Source: Fluviicola sp. (GTDB lineage: Bacteria; Bacteroidota; Bacteroidia; Flavobacteriales_D; Crocinitomicaceae). Taken from it: a stretch of 52,471 nucleotides of DNA. The notes under the pieces were generated by a model that was given only the letters and a program-made list of their open reading frames with translations, was not told the origin of the DNA and did not search any database. The DNA is taken from the NCBI GenBank assembly GCA_002734085.1, contig NVXV01000022.1, positions 1 through 52,471 on the forward strand, given 5' to 3'. Numbering within the stretch: the stretch's first letter is position 1; each line of letters opens with the position of its first letter. Below are positions 16,593 through 24,491 of the stretch, piece after piece. A program made the translations under genes and the position numbers.

Positions 16593-17369
16593 ATGACACG
16601 ATTTATTTTCTTGGCATTTATCACGATGCTTTTTGTTTTTAACTCTAATAAACTTCATGCATGGGGTATGACCGGTCACCGCGTTATTGGTGAAGTTGCC
16701 TCAAAGCACATATCAGATAAGACCGCTGAAGCATTAAAAGAATTATTAGGTCATGAAACATTGGCTGAAGTTAGTAATTGGATGGACGATATTAAATCGG
16801 ATCATGCTTACGACTCTTTGAAACCTTGGCATTATACAACTATTCCTGATGGAATGACCTATGATGAAACCACGCCAAATCCGGAAGGAGATGTGATTCA
16901 AGGAATTACTTTTTTGGTAAAAGCATTAAAAAAAGGTGATCTTTCAAAAGATTTAGAACGGGATTATGTAAAATTATTAGTTCACCTCGTTGGAGATATC
17001 CACCAACCATTGCATGTTGGAAATGGTAAAGATAAAGGAGGTAACACAGTAAAAGTCGAATGGTTTTGGGAGTCTTCGAACCTTCATAGAGTTTGGGATA
17101 GCGGAATGATTGATAGTAAACAATACAGCTATACAGAACTTGCAAAAATCGTCAATCATCCTAGTGAGGAAGAAGTAGAAACATTGCAATCAACATCTGT
17201 TGTCGACTGGGCGCATGAGGCAATGACTTTTAGAGATGGTATTTATGATATTCCTGACAATGGTAAAATCAATTATGAATACCGTTATAAACATTGGGAT
17301 ACAATGAAGAGCCAATTGATGAAAGGAGGAGTTCGTTTGGCAGGGCTACTCAATGAAATTTATGGTTAA
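16593..17369 (+). CDS. Secreted S1/P1-type zinc nuclease
   Basis: S1/P1 nucleases cleave single-stranded DNA and RNA and remove 3'-phosphates using three zinc ions. Cleavage of the signal peptide after Ala23 would leave Trp24 as the new N-terminus, which in this family binds zinc with its backbone; the site reads HAWGMTGHR. Other ligands are visible in HLVGDIHQPLHVG and NLHRVWDSG. The 258-residue length is normal. The enzyme is exported, so a role in nucleic-acid or phosphate scavenging is likely but inferred. It converges with the TolC gene and overlaps its stop by 4 bp. Confidence 0.92.
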   Translation: MTRFIFLAFITMLFVFNSNKLHAWGMTGHRVIGEVASKHISDKTAEALKELLGHETLAEVSNWMDDIKSDHAYDSLKPWHYTTIPDGMTYDETTPNPEGDVIQGITFLVKALKKGDLSKDLERDYVKLLVHLVGDIHQPLHVGNGKDKGGNTVKVEWFWESSNLHRVWDSGMIDSKQYSYTELAKIVNHPSEEEVETLQSTSVVDWAHEAMTFRDGIYDIPDNGKINYEYRYKHWDTMKSQLMKGGVRLAGLLNEIYG

Positions 17370-18772
17370 TTGAGAAGTCCTAAGCTATACTGAACTTCTA
17401 TGAAGGCATGTTGATTTTTTGCAATCATTTCAATAAATCCAATTTGAGCGTTAATGAACCGCATTTCTCTTTGATTCACTAAGAACAAGGAACTTTCTCC
17501 AGTGTCGAACTTTTGTTGTTCTCCTTCAACTAATCGTTCCACATTATTAACTGTTTGATTATAAATTTCTAATTGAGATTGAGAGGTTCTCCACGTATTA
17601 ATTGAAGTATTTACACCATATTTAATTTTAGCTTGCAAATTATCTAAACCTAGTTTTTGATCTTGAATAATAAGTTTGGTTCGTTTCAGTTCACCGCGAC
17701 TCTCACGAAGAAATAAAGGCATGGAAAATGTTAATCCCCACCGATAATTGTTTATCGAATAACCCTCCATAATATTGCCATTCAAAGGTTCGTTAATCGC
17801 ATTGTATTTCAGGTCTACTTGAGGTTTTAATTGCTCTGCTTTCAATCTGCGCTCAACTTCTAATTGATCAATGTAAAGTTTATTTTTAACTAATTGTGGA
17901 TGATTCAGAATTAATGAATCCAGGTAGTCGGTTTGTTCAATTATATTAATTTTTGACAATAATTCTTCATTTGAAGGAGGCTGAATTCTTTCCGAGATTT
18001 CTAATGGAATTTCGTTTTCATCCCAGAGATAAACATTTAATGCTTCTTTTGCGTTGTTATAATCAAGTATAGCTTCCTGATATAAAAGCTGTCTATTTTG
18101 AAGCTGTATTAGGGCTTCTAAAGTATCAATGCTAGGCGATTCACCAACGAATGCACTCCGCTTGATTCCTTCAAATCTAATTTCAGCTAAATTGACTGCT
18201 TGATCGAATACATCAACTTTTTGAGCTGAAGCATACCATTGCCAATATACTTTTGATGCTTGTAACATCAATTCGTTAATTAATATTTTTCTTTCTTCTT
18301 TTGTGAAATCAGTATATATCTTAGCTTTCTTTAGCTCAGCTCTTCTTTCATCTATAAAAAGACCACGACCAACAGCAACTGATATCCCGCCATACACAAG
18401 TCCGTTGTTTGGAGTCGATCTTTGCGGATTAATATAGTTTCCTTCACCTTGCTCAAATCCAGAGTAGAGTTCAATACCAAACCAGGTTGGTACTCTTAAG
18501 CCAGCGTCTATCAAACTATAATATTGTTCATCACTAAAGTATTTTTGATTGACATCTCCATAAGCCATAGGATCAAATCCTCCTCTAGATCGCATTAATT
18601 CAGCTTCTGCAAAATCATTTTTAAGATCAGCTTGCTTTGCTAAAGGGTGATTGTTTTTAACGATTGTCATGTAGTCACTAAATCCCAGTTTTTGAATACT
18701 GTCTTGTGCACCCACCGAAATGACTAAAAAACAACTGAAAGAAAGAAAAATAAATTTCAAATCACAGATCAT
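17366..18772 (-). CDS. TolC-family outer-membrane protein of the ABC/HlyD operon
   Basis: The protein, 468 residues from the preferred start, has a signal peptide ending near SVGAQ and the coiled-coil repeats of TolC proteins (for example around residues 200-245 and 400-450). It would be the outer-membrane duct for the HlyD/ABC proteins encoded upstream. The ATG at 18772 comes one nucleotide after the hlyD-like stop and opens a clean signal peptide. A longer version from the ATG at 18799 would overlap that gene by 26 bp. It is the last gene of the TetR-ABC-HlyD-TolC operon. Confidence 0.87.
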   Translation of the reverse strand: MICDLKFIFLSFSCFLVISVGAQDSIQKLGFSDYMTIVKNNHPLAKQADLKNDFAEAELMRSRGGFDPMAYGDVNQKYFSDEQYYSLIDAGLRVPTWFGIELYSGFEQGEGNYINPQRSTPNNGLVYGGISVAVGRGLFIDERRAELKKAKIYTDFTKEERKILINELMLQASKVYWQWYASAQKVDVFDQAVNLAEIRFEGIKRSAFVGESPSIDTLEALIQLQNRQLLYQEAILDYNNAKEALNVYLWDENEIPLEISERIQPPSNEELLSKINIIEQTDYLDSLILNHPQLVKNKLYIDQLEVERRLKAEQLKPQVDLKYNAINEPLNGNIMEGYSINNYRWGLTFSMPLFLRESRGELKRTKLIIQDQKLGLDNLQAKIKYGVNTSINTWRTSQSQLEIYNQTVNNVERLVEGEQQKFDTGESSLFLVNQREMRFINAQIGFIEMIAKNQHAFIEVQYSLGLLN

Positions 18773-18773
18773 A

Positions 18774-20138
18774 TTATTTCTTGTTTTGTTTTTGTTCATC
18801 TACTTCAACAGTATTGTTTCCAGTGTAGTAATCTGGTGGGAATCCGTTAAACTGTCGCCATAACTCATACCAAATTGGCACGTCTTTTAACAAGAGCATA
18901 CTATTAGCGCCGCCTCCAACACGAAGTGCTTCAGGCCATTCGTGTTCTTCTTCATCGGGAATGACTAGTACGCGGTATTGTCCTTTTTGATTGGCAAAAT
19001 TATCTATAGCGAACACCTCTCCACCATAAGTCCCGTAACTTGTGTTTGGCCAACCTGAGAAAACAATGGCAGGCCACCCGTCAAATTGAATTCTAACGTG
19101 TTGCCCCTTTTTTATCAGTGGTAAATCAATCGGACGGATATACATCTCTACGGCTAATTGGTAGTCGGCAGGCATGATACTCACTATTGGATCACCTTCT
19201 TTTACAATTTCTCCTATTCCTGAAGTTGTTGCTTGCGTAATAAATCCATTTTGCGGAGCAGTAACATAATACATATCTTGACGTACAGAGTAATTCATAT
19301 ACTCATTTTGCAACTTGGCAACTTGACCTTGAGCATCAAACTGATTGGATTCCGCAGTAAATTTTTCGGCATTGGCTTTTGCAATTGTATTTTGATAATC
19401 ACTTTTTATGCTGGAAAGTTCAATTTTAGCATTTATTAATTCGTTTCTACTGGTGAGTAACTTGTTTTCGAAAGACACTTTTTGAGCTAACGCTTGTTGA
19501 TACTTTAAATCTCTATTTTCATAGTCAGTTTTCGACTTTAACCCTTGTTCATAAAGTTTTTCGATTCGTTCGAGCTGCTGTTTAGCAATATCTTGATTTA
19601 TTTTGTATGCCTCGTAGTCAATGCTATCACTAATGACTTTAAGACGTGCTTGTTCCAACTTATTTTGTGCTTGTTGAAGTCTCAGTTCTAACATATTGGT
19701 GAGAGCTGATATTTGACTGTTCAATGCATTTACTTTCTCTTTATATGCTGTAACAGCACCTTCTTTAGCTGTAACCTGTTCTTGTGTCCTGTCAAGTAGA
19801 CTTGGATCGAAATAATTACTTTGTATTTCAGATATTTTTAAGATTGTATCTCCTTTACTGACATAATCTCCCTCTTGAACATACCAGTCTTCAACCCTTC
19901 CTGGAATAACTGAGTTGAGCATTTGAGGACGATGCTCAGGGTTGAGTGTATTGATTTTACCTCTTGCACGAATGTTTTGTGTCCAGGGCACAAATAGAAA
20001 TATGACAAATACAATTAACAAAGAGGTTAGTATTCTCGGTAGAATCTTATGTGCTAATCTTCTCTCTGCAGTTAGGAGAGCAGGATATTTAGACCTATTA
20101 ATTCTATTACTTATAGTGTTTTTTGAAATGTTTAACAT
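18774..20138 (-). CDS. HlyD-family secretion adaptor with long coiled coil
   Basis: This periplasmic adaptor of type I-like export has one transmembrane helix (about 35-52), a lipoyl/barrel-sandwich entry (VIPGRVEDWYVQEGDYVSKG) and a long helical hairpin (about 120-275). The second lipoyl half has YYVTAPQNGFITQA, followed by a beta-barrel domain (YIRPIDLPLIKKGQHVRIQ). The length of 454 residues fits HlyD rather than the shorter RND adaptors. It starts 6 nt after the ABC gene and is followed one nucleotide later by the TolC gene, so all three should be made together. Confidence 0.9.
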   Translation of the reverse strand: MLNISKNTISNRINRSKYPALLTAERRLAHKILPRILTSLLIVFVIFLFVPWTQNIRARGKINTLNPEHRPQMLNSVIPGRVEDWYVQEGDYVSKGDTILKISEIQSNYFDPSLLDRTQEQVTAKEGAVTAYKEKVNALNSQISALTNMLELRLQQAQNKLEQARLKVISDSIDYEAYKINQDIAKQQLERIEKLYEQGLKSKTDYENRDLKYQQALAQKVSFENKLLTSRNELINAKIELSSIKSDYQNTIAKANAEKFTAESNQFDAQGQVAKLQNEYMNYSVRQDMYYVTAPQNGFITQATTSGIGEIVKEGDPIVSIMPADYQLAVEMYIRPIDLPLIKKGQHVRIQFDGWPAIVFSGWPNTSYGTYGGEVFAIDNFANQKGQYRVLVIPDEEEHEWPEALRVGGGANSMLLLKDVPIWYELWRQFNGFPPDYYTGNNTVEVDEQKQNKK

Positions 20139-20144
20139 CTGTAA

Positions 20145-21851
20145 TTATAATTTATCAAGTTCTTCTTTTAGTTCATTATAACTTCCTTTGGATTTTACCT
20201 TACCATCCTCCATAATGATAACTACGTCACTCTTGCGTGCGATTTCTCTGTCCTTAGAAGTAGCAATAACAGTCCAATTGTTTGATTTGTCATAAATGAA
20301 ATCCATGATTTTCATTTTGTCCATAAAATTTAAGTGCTCAAGAGAATATTCAAGCAGAAGGATTTTTGGTTTATCTACTATGCTTCTAACAATTAATAGT
20401 TTTTGAACAACACTTTTGGGTAAGGTCTTACCATTTGGTAAAATCAATGTATCATAACCATTTGGTAATTGTTGGATGAAATCCGTTAACCCTACTTTTC
20501 CAATTGCCCATTCGATATTTTCAAATGTTGCTTTTTTCCTACCCATGGAAATGTTTTCCAGAATAGTCCCATAGAACAAATCCTCATGATTTAAGTTAGC
20601 ACCAATTACATTTCTTAATGACTCGAGGTTTAGATTTCCCAACGGTAGATTATTATAAGAAATTGTTCCTCTTGGTAAATCATATAACCCGGCGATAAGA
20701 TGCAGCAAAGTACTTTTTCCTGAGCCATTTTTTCCAGCGATCACAACTCTTTCATTTTCTTTGATGTCTAAGGACACTCCTTTAATTGTTTCAAACTTGC
20801 TCTTTGGATATTTGAAAGTAACATCATTTAATTTTATTGATAACCCATTACCATTGGAGTTATTGTTTATATCAAGTCCATCCCCTTTTTCAAGTTCTAA
20901 ATCTGTAACTTGGGCTACTTTCTCTATTGCTGTGAGTACATCGTAAACTACTTCAAGATTTCGAATGAGTTTTTCAACGGAATTAATAATCATCACAATA
21001 ATTATTTCAGCTGCCACGAATTGACCGATATTCATCTCTTGTTCCATAACAAGAACACCACCAATAGCTAATAGCCCTGTAGCGACCAATATTTTAAATA
21101 CAACGAGAAGGCTATATTGACTGACAAGGACTTTAAAGTGTTTTTCTCTAGCTTCCAAATATTTTTCAGCATGAACATTTGTCCGGTTTAAGCTGTGATC
21201 AGTATTTCCAGCTAATTTGAATGAAATACTAGTTCGTGCTGTTTCTTCTAGCCAGTGTGCTAAATTGTATTTGTGTTTAGACTCTTCTAAACTCGTTTCT
21301 AGGCCTTTTTTACTGGTTAATCTAAATATTAGGAAAAGAATAAGAATTAGAACAAGACTAAAAATGATGAAAAAAGGATGGTACAATGAAAGCAATAATA
21401 ACCCGAGTACTACTTGAATTCCTGCAGTTGATATTGTTATTAATAACTTAGATATCCCCTTTTGAATCGTCATCACATCGAAAAATCGATTAATTAATTC
21501 GGGTGCATAAAAGTTGAACAGTTTTTCAAGTTTAATTTTTGGAATTCGATATGAAAATTCAAAAGCAGCTCGCGTGAATATGCGTTGTTGAATATTTTCT
21601 GTAATTCTCAATTGTAAAATTTGAAGAATCCCGCTAAAAGCGACTCCTAAGACAACAATCACCACCATTACTATCCAAGCAGAACTTACTCTGCCTCCTT
21701 GAATGAGGTTAATAATGGCTTGGATACCAAGAGGCAATGATAAGCCGATGAGACCAACGAAAAAAGAATAGTAGTAAACATTTCTAATTTCCTTAGCGTC
21801 AGATTTGATTAGCCTCCAGAATCTTTTTGTTATGGAAAGTTTAGTGGACAT
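20145..21851 (-). CDS. ABC exporter half-transporter with degenerate nucleotide-binding domain
   Basis: The N-terminal part (about 20-310) is a six-helix ABC exporter membrane domain, and residues 337-568 have the ABC ATPase fold. Walker A is intact (GKNGSGKST, 373-381). The other catalytic motifs are altered: the Q-loop Gln is Asn (about 421), the LSGGQ signature reads LPKSV (477-481), Walker B ends ILLLE with Tyr at the catalytic Glu position (501-502), and the H-loop His is missing (TSKDRE, 531-536). Such a protein may bind ATP but should hydrolyse it poorly. There is no frameshift and the operon is intact, so it looks selected rather than decayed. No C39 peptidase domain is present. Coupled by TAATG overlap to the TetR gene. 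Confidence 0.88.
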   Translation of the reverse strand: MSTKLSITKRFWRLIKSDAKEIRNVYYYSFFVGLIGLSLPLGIQAIINLIQGGRVSSAWIVMVVIVVLGVAFSGILQILQLRITENIQQRIFTRAAFEFSYRIPKIKLEKLFNFYAPELINRFFDVMTIQKGISKLLITISTAGIQVVLGLLLLSLYHPFFIIFSLVLILILFLIFRLTSKKGLETSLEESKHKYNLAHWLEETARTSISFKLAGNTDHSLNRTNVHAEKYLEAREKHFKVLVSQYSLLVVFKILVATGLLAIGGVLVMEQEMNIGQFVAAEIIIVMIINSVEKLIRNLEVVYDVLTAIEKVAQVTDLELEKGDGLDINNNSNGNGLSIKLNDVTFKYPKSKFETIKGVSLDIKENERVVIAGKNGSGKSTLLHLIAGLYDLPRGTISYNNLPLGNLNLESLRNVIGANLNHEDLFYGTILENISMGRKKATFENIEWAIGKVGLTDFIQQLPNGYDTLILPNGKTLPKSVVQKLLIVRSIVDKPKILLLEYSLEHLNFMDKMKIMDFIYDKSNNWTVIATSKDREIARKSDVVIIMEDGKVKSKGSYNELKEELDKL

Positions 21852-22534
21852 TATTTATCTTTTTTTAATGCGTTAAGAGCAAGAACAGTGTAGAATGATT
21901 CTATGTCATCCTTGTTTTTAGTTTGGTTTGTTAATCCTGGTAAGTGTTCGGCGAAAAAACGTTGAAGGTGTGCTCCCTCTATTATTGTTGACGTCAACAT
22001 ATTTGGGTAATCAAACTTTGGATTTATTCCTAACATTATGTCGCTTACTCTTCCAACAATATTTTTGTAAGATGAAAATACACCATGTTTGTTTTCATCA
22101 TCTACGTGTTGGTTAAGATAAGATTTGGACGATTCAACTGAGATTATTCGATGCAGTTTGACTTCATTGATATGAGCGAAATTCCCATCTTCTTCAACTT
22201 TAGAGGTTAAAATTTTAATTGCAATTTTCAATTGTTGTTCTTTGTCCTCGATATTTGCAGTACGAAAAAGTAAACGTGACTCCATCCAACTCCAATACCA
22301 AACAGTTAGGTATAGTAGTATCTTAGTTTTATTTTCAAAATACCTATAGATAGAAGCTTCTGTTGAATTTATATGATTAGCTAGTTTCTTAAAAGTAAAT
22401 GCCTCGAAACCAAATTCTTCAATTAAGGCAATACTACCTTGAATAATTTTCTTACCCAGTTTTGAAGATTCAGGATCTTTTAAATAGACGTGTTCATTCA
22501 CTTTCAATTTTACATTCGATAGAAATCTTTCCAT
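21851..22534 (-). CDS. TetR/AcrR-family regulator of the ABC/HlyD/TolC operon
   Basis: TetR proteins are dimeric repressors with an N-terminal helix-turn-helix and a ligand-binding helical domain. The HTH region reads IALIEEFGFEAFTFKKLANHI followed by STEASIYRYFENK, where Y-R-Y-F is typical. The C-terminal part has no known ligand signature. The ATG at 22534 is chosen because the upstream in-frame TTG at 22555 lies inside the -7 box. The stop overlaps the ABC start (TAATG). Its place at the head of the operon suggests that it controls the exporter and itself. Confidence 0.88.
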   Translation of the reverse strand: MERFLSNVKLKVNEHVYLKDPESSKLGKKIIQGSIALIEEFGFEAFTFKKLANHINSTEASIYRYFENKTKILLYLTVWYWSWMESRLLFRTANIEDKEQQLKIAIKILTSKVEEDGNFAHINEVKLHRIISVESSKSYLNQHVDDENKHGVFSSYKNIVGRVSDIMLGINPKFDYPNMLTSTIIEGAHLQRFFAEHLPGLTNQTKNKDDIESFYTVLALNALKKDK

Positions 22535-22552
22535 ATTAATATATTTTACACG

Positions 22553-22560
22553 CAAATATA
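22553..22560 (-). promoter_or_regulatory. Putative -7 box TATATTTG for the tetR-led export operon
   Basis: TATATTTG on the minus strand lies 18 nt before the tetR ATG, in a very AT-rich region with several TATTACTAT-like stretches that could hold an operator. Confidence 0.5.
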
Positions 22561-22663
22561 ATAGTAATACTATTGTATAAATGTTAATTACTATTAAAAC
22601 ATTGAAATCGTATTATTGTTTACAATTCTTAAAAATAAATTTGGGGCAATTGGTGGTCGTCGA

Positions 22664-23113
22664 TTATTCTTGACTTCTTTTGCGTATTGTAAATGTCCAG
22701 AATAACGTAGGATGAGGTTGCAAGCTAAACTCAAGAATTTCTTTATTCTGAATAACTGATCTCCATACCGTGTACGAATCATAACTGACTTTATTCAGTC
22801 CTTTGAGGGTGGGTGTTTTTTCGAAAACATTGAACTGACTTTTACTATCAGCAGAGAAAGTTATAGTGTTAGGTTCTGGAGAATTTTTGAGTCTATGAAT
22901 TTTTATACTATCTAAATGGATAGCTAAGCTGTCTAATAGTTGATTTGGTATAGGTGGAGTTTCTTCAGACCACTCGTGGGCAAGAGAAAAAACTGAATCT
23001 ATATTTTGAACAATATCAAAAGGCTTCGAATTCTGACTATCTTGATTCTGTTTACAACTGAGAAAAAATAATATACTAAGAAAAAATAATGTTCCCTTCT
23101 TCAACCAACGCAT
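22664..23113 (-). CDS. Hypothetical lipoprotein
   Basis: I do not recognise this 149-residue protein. It has a lipoprotein signal with the lipobox LSCK (Cys at residue 20) and a soluble body with no clear domain, containing SVFSLAHEWSEETPPIPNQL and DSYTVWRSVIQNKEI. The start lies 38 bp inside the end of the upstream exonuclease gene in another frame; no later Met would keep the signal peptide. The overlap suggests cotranscription, though the functional link is not obvious. Confidence 0.68.
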   Translation of the reverse strand: MRWLKKGTLFFLSILFFLSCKQNQDSQNSKPFDIVQNIDSVFSLAHEWSEETPPIPNQLLDSLAIHLDSIKIHRLKNSPEPNTITFSADSKSQFNVFEKTPTLKGLNKVSYDSYTVWRSVIQNKEILEFSLQPHPTLFWTFTIRKRSQE

Positions 23114-23795
23114 CGCCTTTCATTTTTAAAAATAATTGAATAAGTGCTACAACATCTTTTTCGCAATACACTTTTATTCTTTCCGTGTCATTTTCCTCAA
23201 AGTAAACTCTAGCTACGTCAGCACCAGAGATGTCATCTTTTGGTGTTGGGATTTTGAAAATATGACACAGAAGTGGGAGGGAAGTGAAATGTTTATAGTC
23301 ACCAAATTTCCACAATTCTAATGTATCAAGATGGTTCACCTCCCAAGGTTTTTTACCTGCTATATCTAACGCGTGGGGAAGTTTTAACCCATGGATAAGC
23401 ATTCTCCTGGCAATGTATGGAAAATCAAACTCTTTTCCGTTGTGACCACAAAGCAAATGATAAGGTGAATTATAATGTTCATTCAATAAGTCAGAAAACT
23501 GCTTTAGTAAAGTTTCTTCATCATCATGATAAAATGATTTCATTCGTATTTCTTTCCCTGTGGCTGTAGACCGAACAAACCCACAAGAGATACAAACGAT
23601 TTTGCCAAACTCAGCTAGGATTCCAGCACGTTCATTATAAATTTCGCTAACTTCTTTTCCATCTTTTTGTTGAAATCTAGTTTTATGGCTAAATAAATTA
23701 GCTGTGGTTTCGTCGAGATCTTCAAAATTATAGGTCTGTGGAACAGTCTCAATATCTAAAAATAAGATTTTTTCAAGTTGAATTTTTTCTAACAT
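23076..23795 (-). CDS. PolB-like 3'-5' exonuclease (DnaQ-fold, DEDD family)
   Basis: The protein matches the predicted 3'-5' exonucleases related to the proofreading domain of family B DNA polymerases. The acidic residues that bind two metal ions are visible: LFLDIETVPQ (Exo I), LLCGHNGKEFDFPYIARRM (Exo II) and YCEKDVVALIQLF (Exo III). The 239-residue length covers the nuclease domain only, with no polymerase. Substrate and pathway are not established for this group; DNA repair or processing is likely. It lies upstream of a lipoprotein gene with which it overlaps. Confidence 0.88.
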   Translation of the reverse strand: MLEKIQLEKILFLDIETVPQTYNFEDLDETTANLFSHKTRFQQKDGKEVSEIYNERAGILAEFGKIVCISCGFVRSTATGKEIRMKSFYHDDEETLLKQFSDLLNEHYNSPYHLLCGHNGKEFDFPYIARRMLIHGLKLPHALDIAGKKPWEVNHLDTLELWKFGDYKHFTSLPLLCHIFKIPTPKDDISGADVARVYFEENDTERIKVYCEKDVVALIQLFLKMKGDALVEEGNIIFS

Positions 23796-23908
23796 TAGCG
23801 GATCATTTTTTACTAAGATAAAATTAATTAGAATTTTTGCACCTCTCTTTTTGAAAAAATATTTATCTTAAATAATAAACTTGATTATTAACCTAAATTT
23901 ATATTTAT

Positions 23909-24268
23909 ATGACCACCAAAGAACTAGGAGATCTAGGTGAAGGATTTGCCTTACAATTTTTGCGAAAAAAAGGATTGTATGTTTTGGAAACCAATTACCG
24001 TTTTGGAAGAAATGAAGTTGATATAATTTGCAAAGACGGCAATGAAATGATTTTTGTCGAAGTAAAAACACGACAAACCGCAGAAATTGGTCCGCCTTGG
24101 AAAGCAGTAACACGATCTAAGCAAAAGCAAATAATTAAATGTGCAAATCATTACCTGATCACGAAAAACATAGACCTCGAAAGTAGGTTTGATATCGTTT
24201 CAATAGTACACAACTCTTATGGAACAAAAATAGAACATATTGATAATGCTTTTTATCCAAGAGTTTAA
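23909..24268 (+). CDS. YraN family protein (UPF0102, endonuclease-like fold)
   Basis: The 119-residue product begins LGDLGEGFALQFLRKKG and contains GRNEVDIIC followed by MIFVEVKTRQ, the D...ExK arrangement of the restriction-endonuclease-like fold seen in YraN proteins. The family is widespread, often near housekeeping genes, and its cellular role is not settled. The upstream AT-rich region has no exact -7 box. It is divergent from the exonuclease gene. Confidence 0.88.
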   Translation: MTTKELGDLGEGFALQFLRKKGLYVLETNYRFGRNEVDIICKDGNEMIFVEVKTRQTAEIGPPWKAVTRSKQKQIIKCANHYLITKNIDLESRFDIVSIVHNSYGTKIEHIDNAFYPRV

Positions 24269-24351
24269 AGTCTAAATAGTTCAATTCATCATTTTTATTG
24301 TCGAACTAATATTTCTGATTGTCAGGATAGATTCAAAATAGGTTCTTCAAT

Positions 24352-24439
24352 GACATAGTGACTTAGCTTGGTAATCCAATTGATTTGTTCTTCATTCATT
24401 GAATCGGGTCTAAGTGTCTTAAAATCTTAATGTCTACAA
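24352..24439 (+). repeat. Array of degenerate octamers, copy B
   Basis: Two units (GACATAGT, GACTTAGC) are followed by a spacer that begins TTGGTAA. Four units in strict 8-bp phase follow from 24408: GTCTAAGT, GTCTTAAA, ATCTTAAT, GTCTACAA. The array ends 24 bp before a -7 box, as in copy A at 5445-5510. No gene is seen in this roughly 220-bp gap. Confidence 0.68.
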
Positions 24440-24463
24440 TGCGATAATTCACTCTGCTTTATT

Positions 24464-24471
24464 TATCTTTG
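24464..24471 (+). promoter_or_regulatory. Putative -7 box TATCTTTG for the pseudouridine synthase operon
   Basis: An exact TAnnTTTG match lies 20 nt before the ATG at 24492. Confidence 0.55.
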
Positions 24472-24491
24472 CGGAATAATTGAAGAGTAAT

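Noticed and set aside
20145-21851. Pseudogene of an ABC transporter
   Set aside because: Despite the lost motifs there is no stop or frameshift, the length is normal and the operon coupling is intact.
22535-22555. TTG start for the TetR gene
   Set aside because: It overlaps the -7 box; the ATG at 22534 lies 18 nt downstream of the box.
22664-22782. A 62-codon minus-strand frame starting at 22782 in the 3' region of the hypothetical lipoprotein gene
   Set aside because: It lies mostly inside the lipoprotein gene in another frame and has no features of its own.
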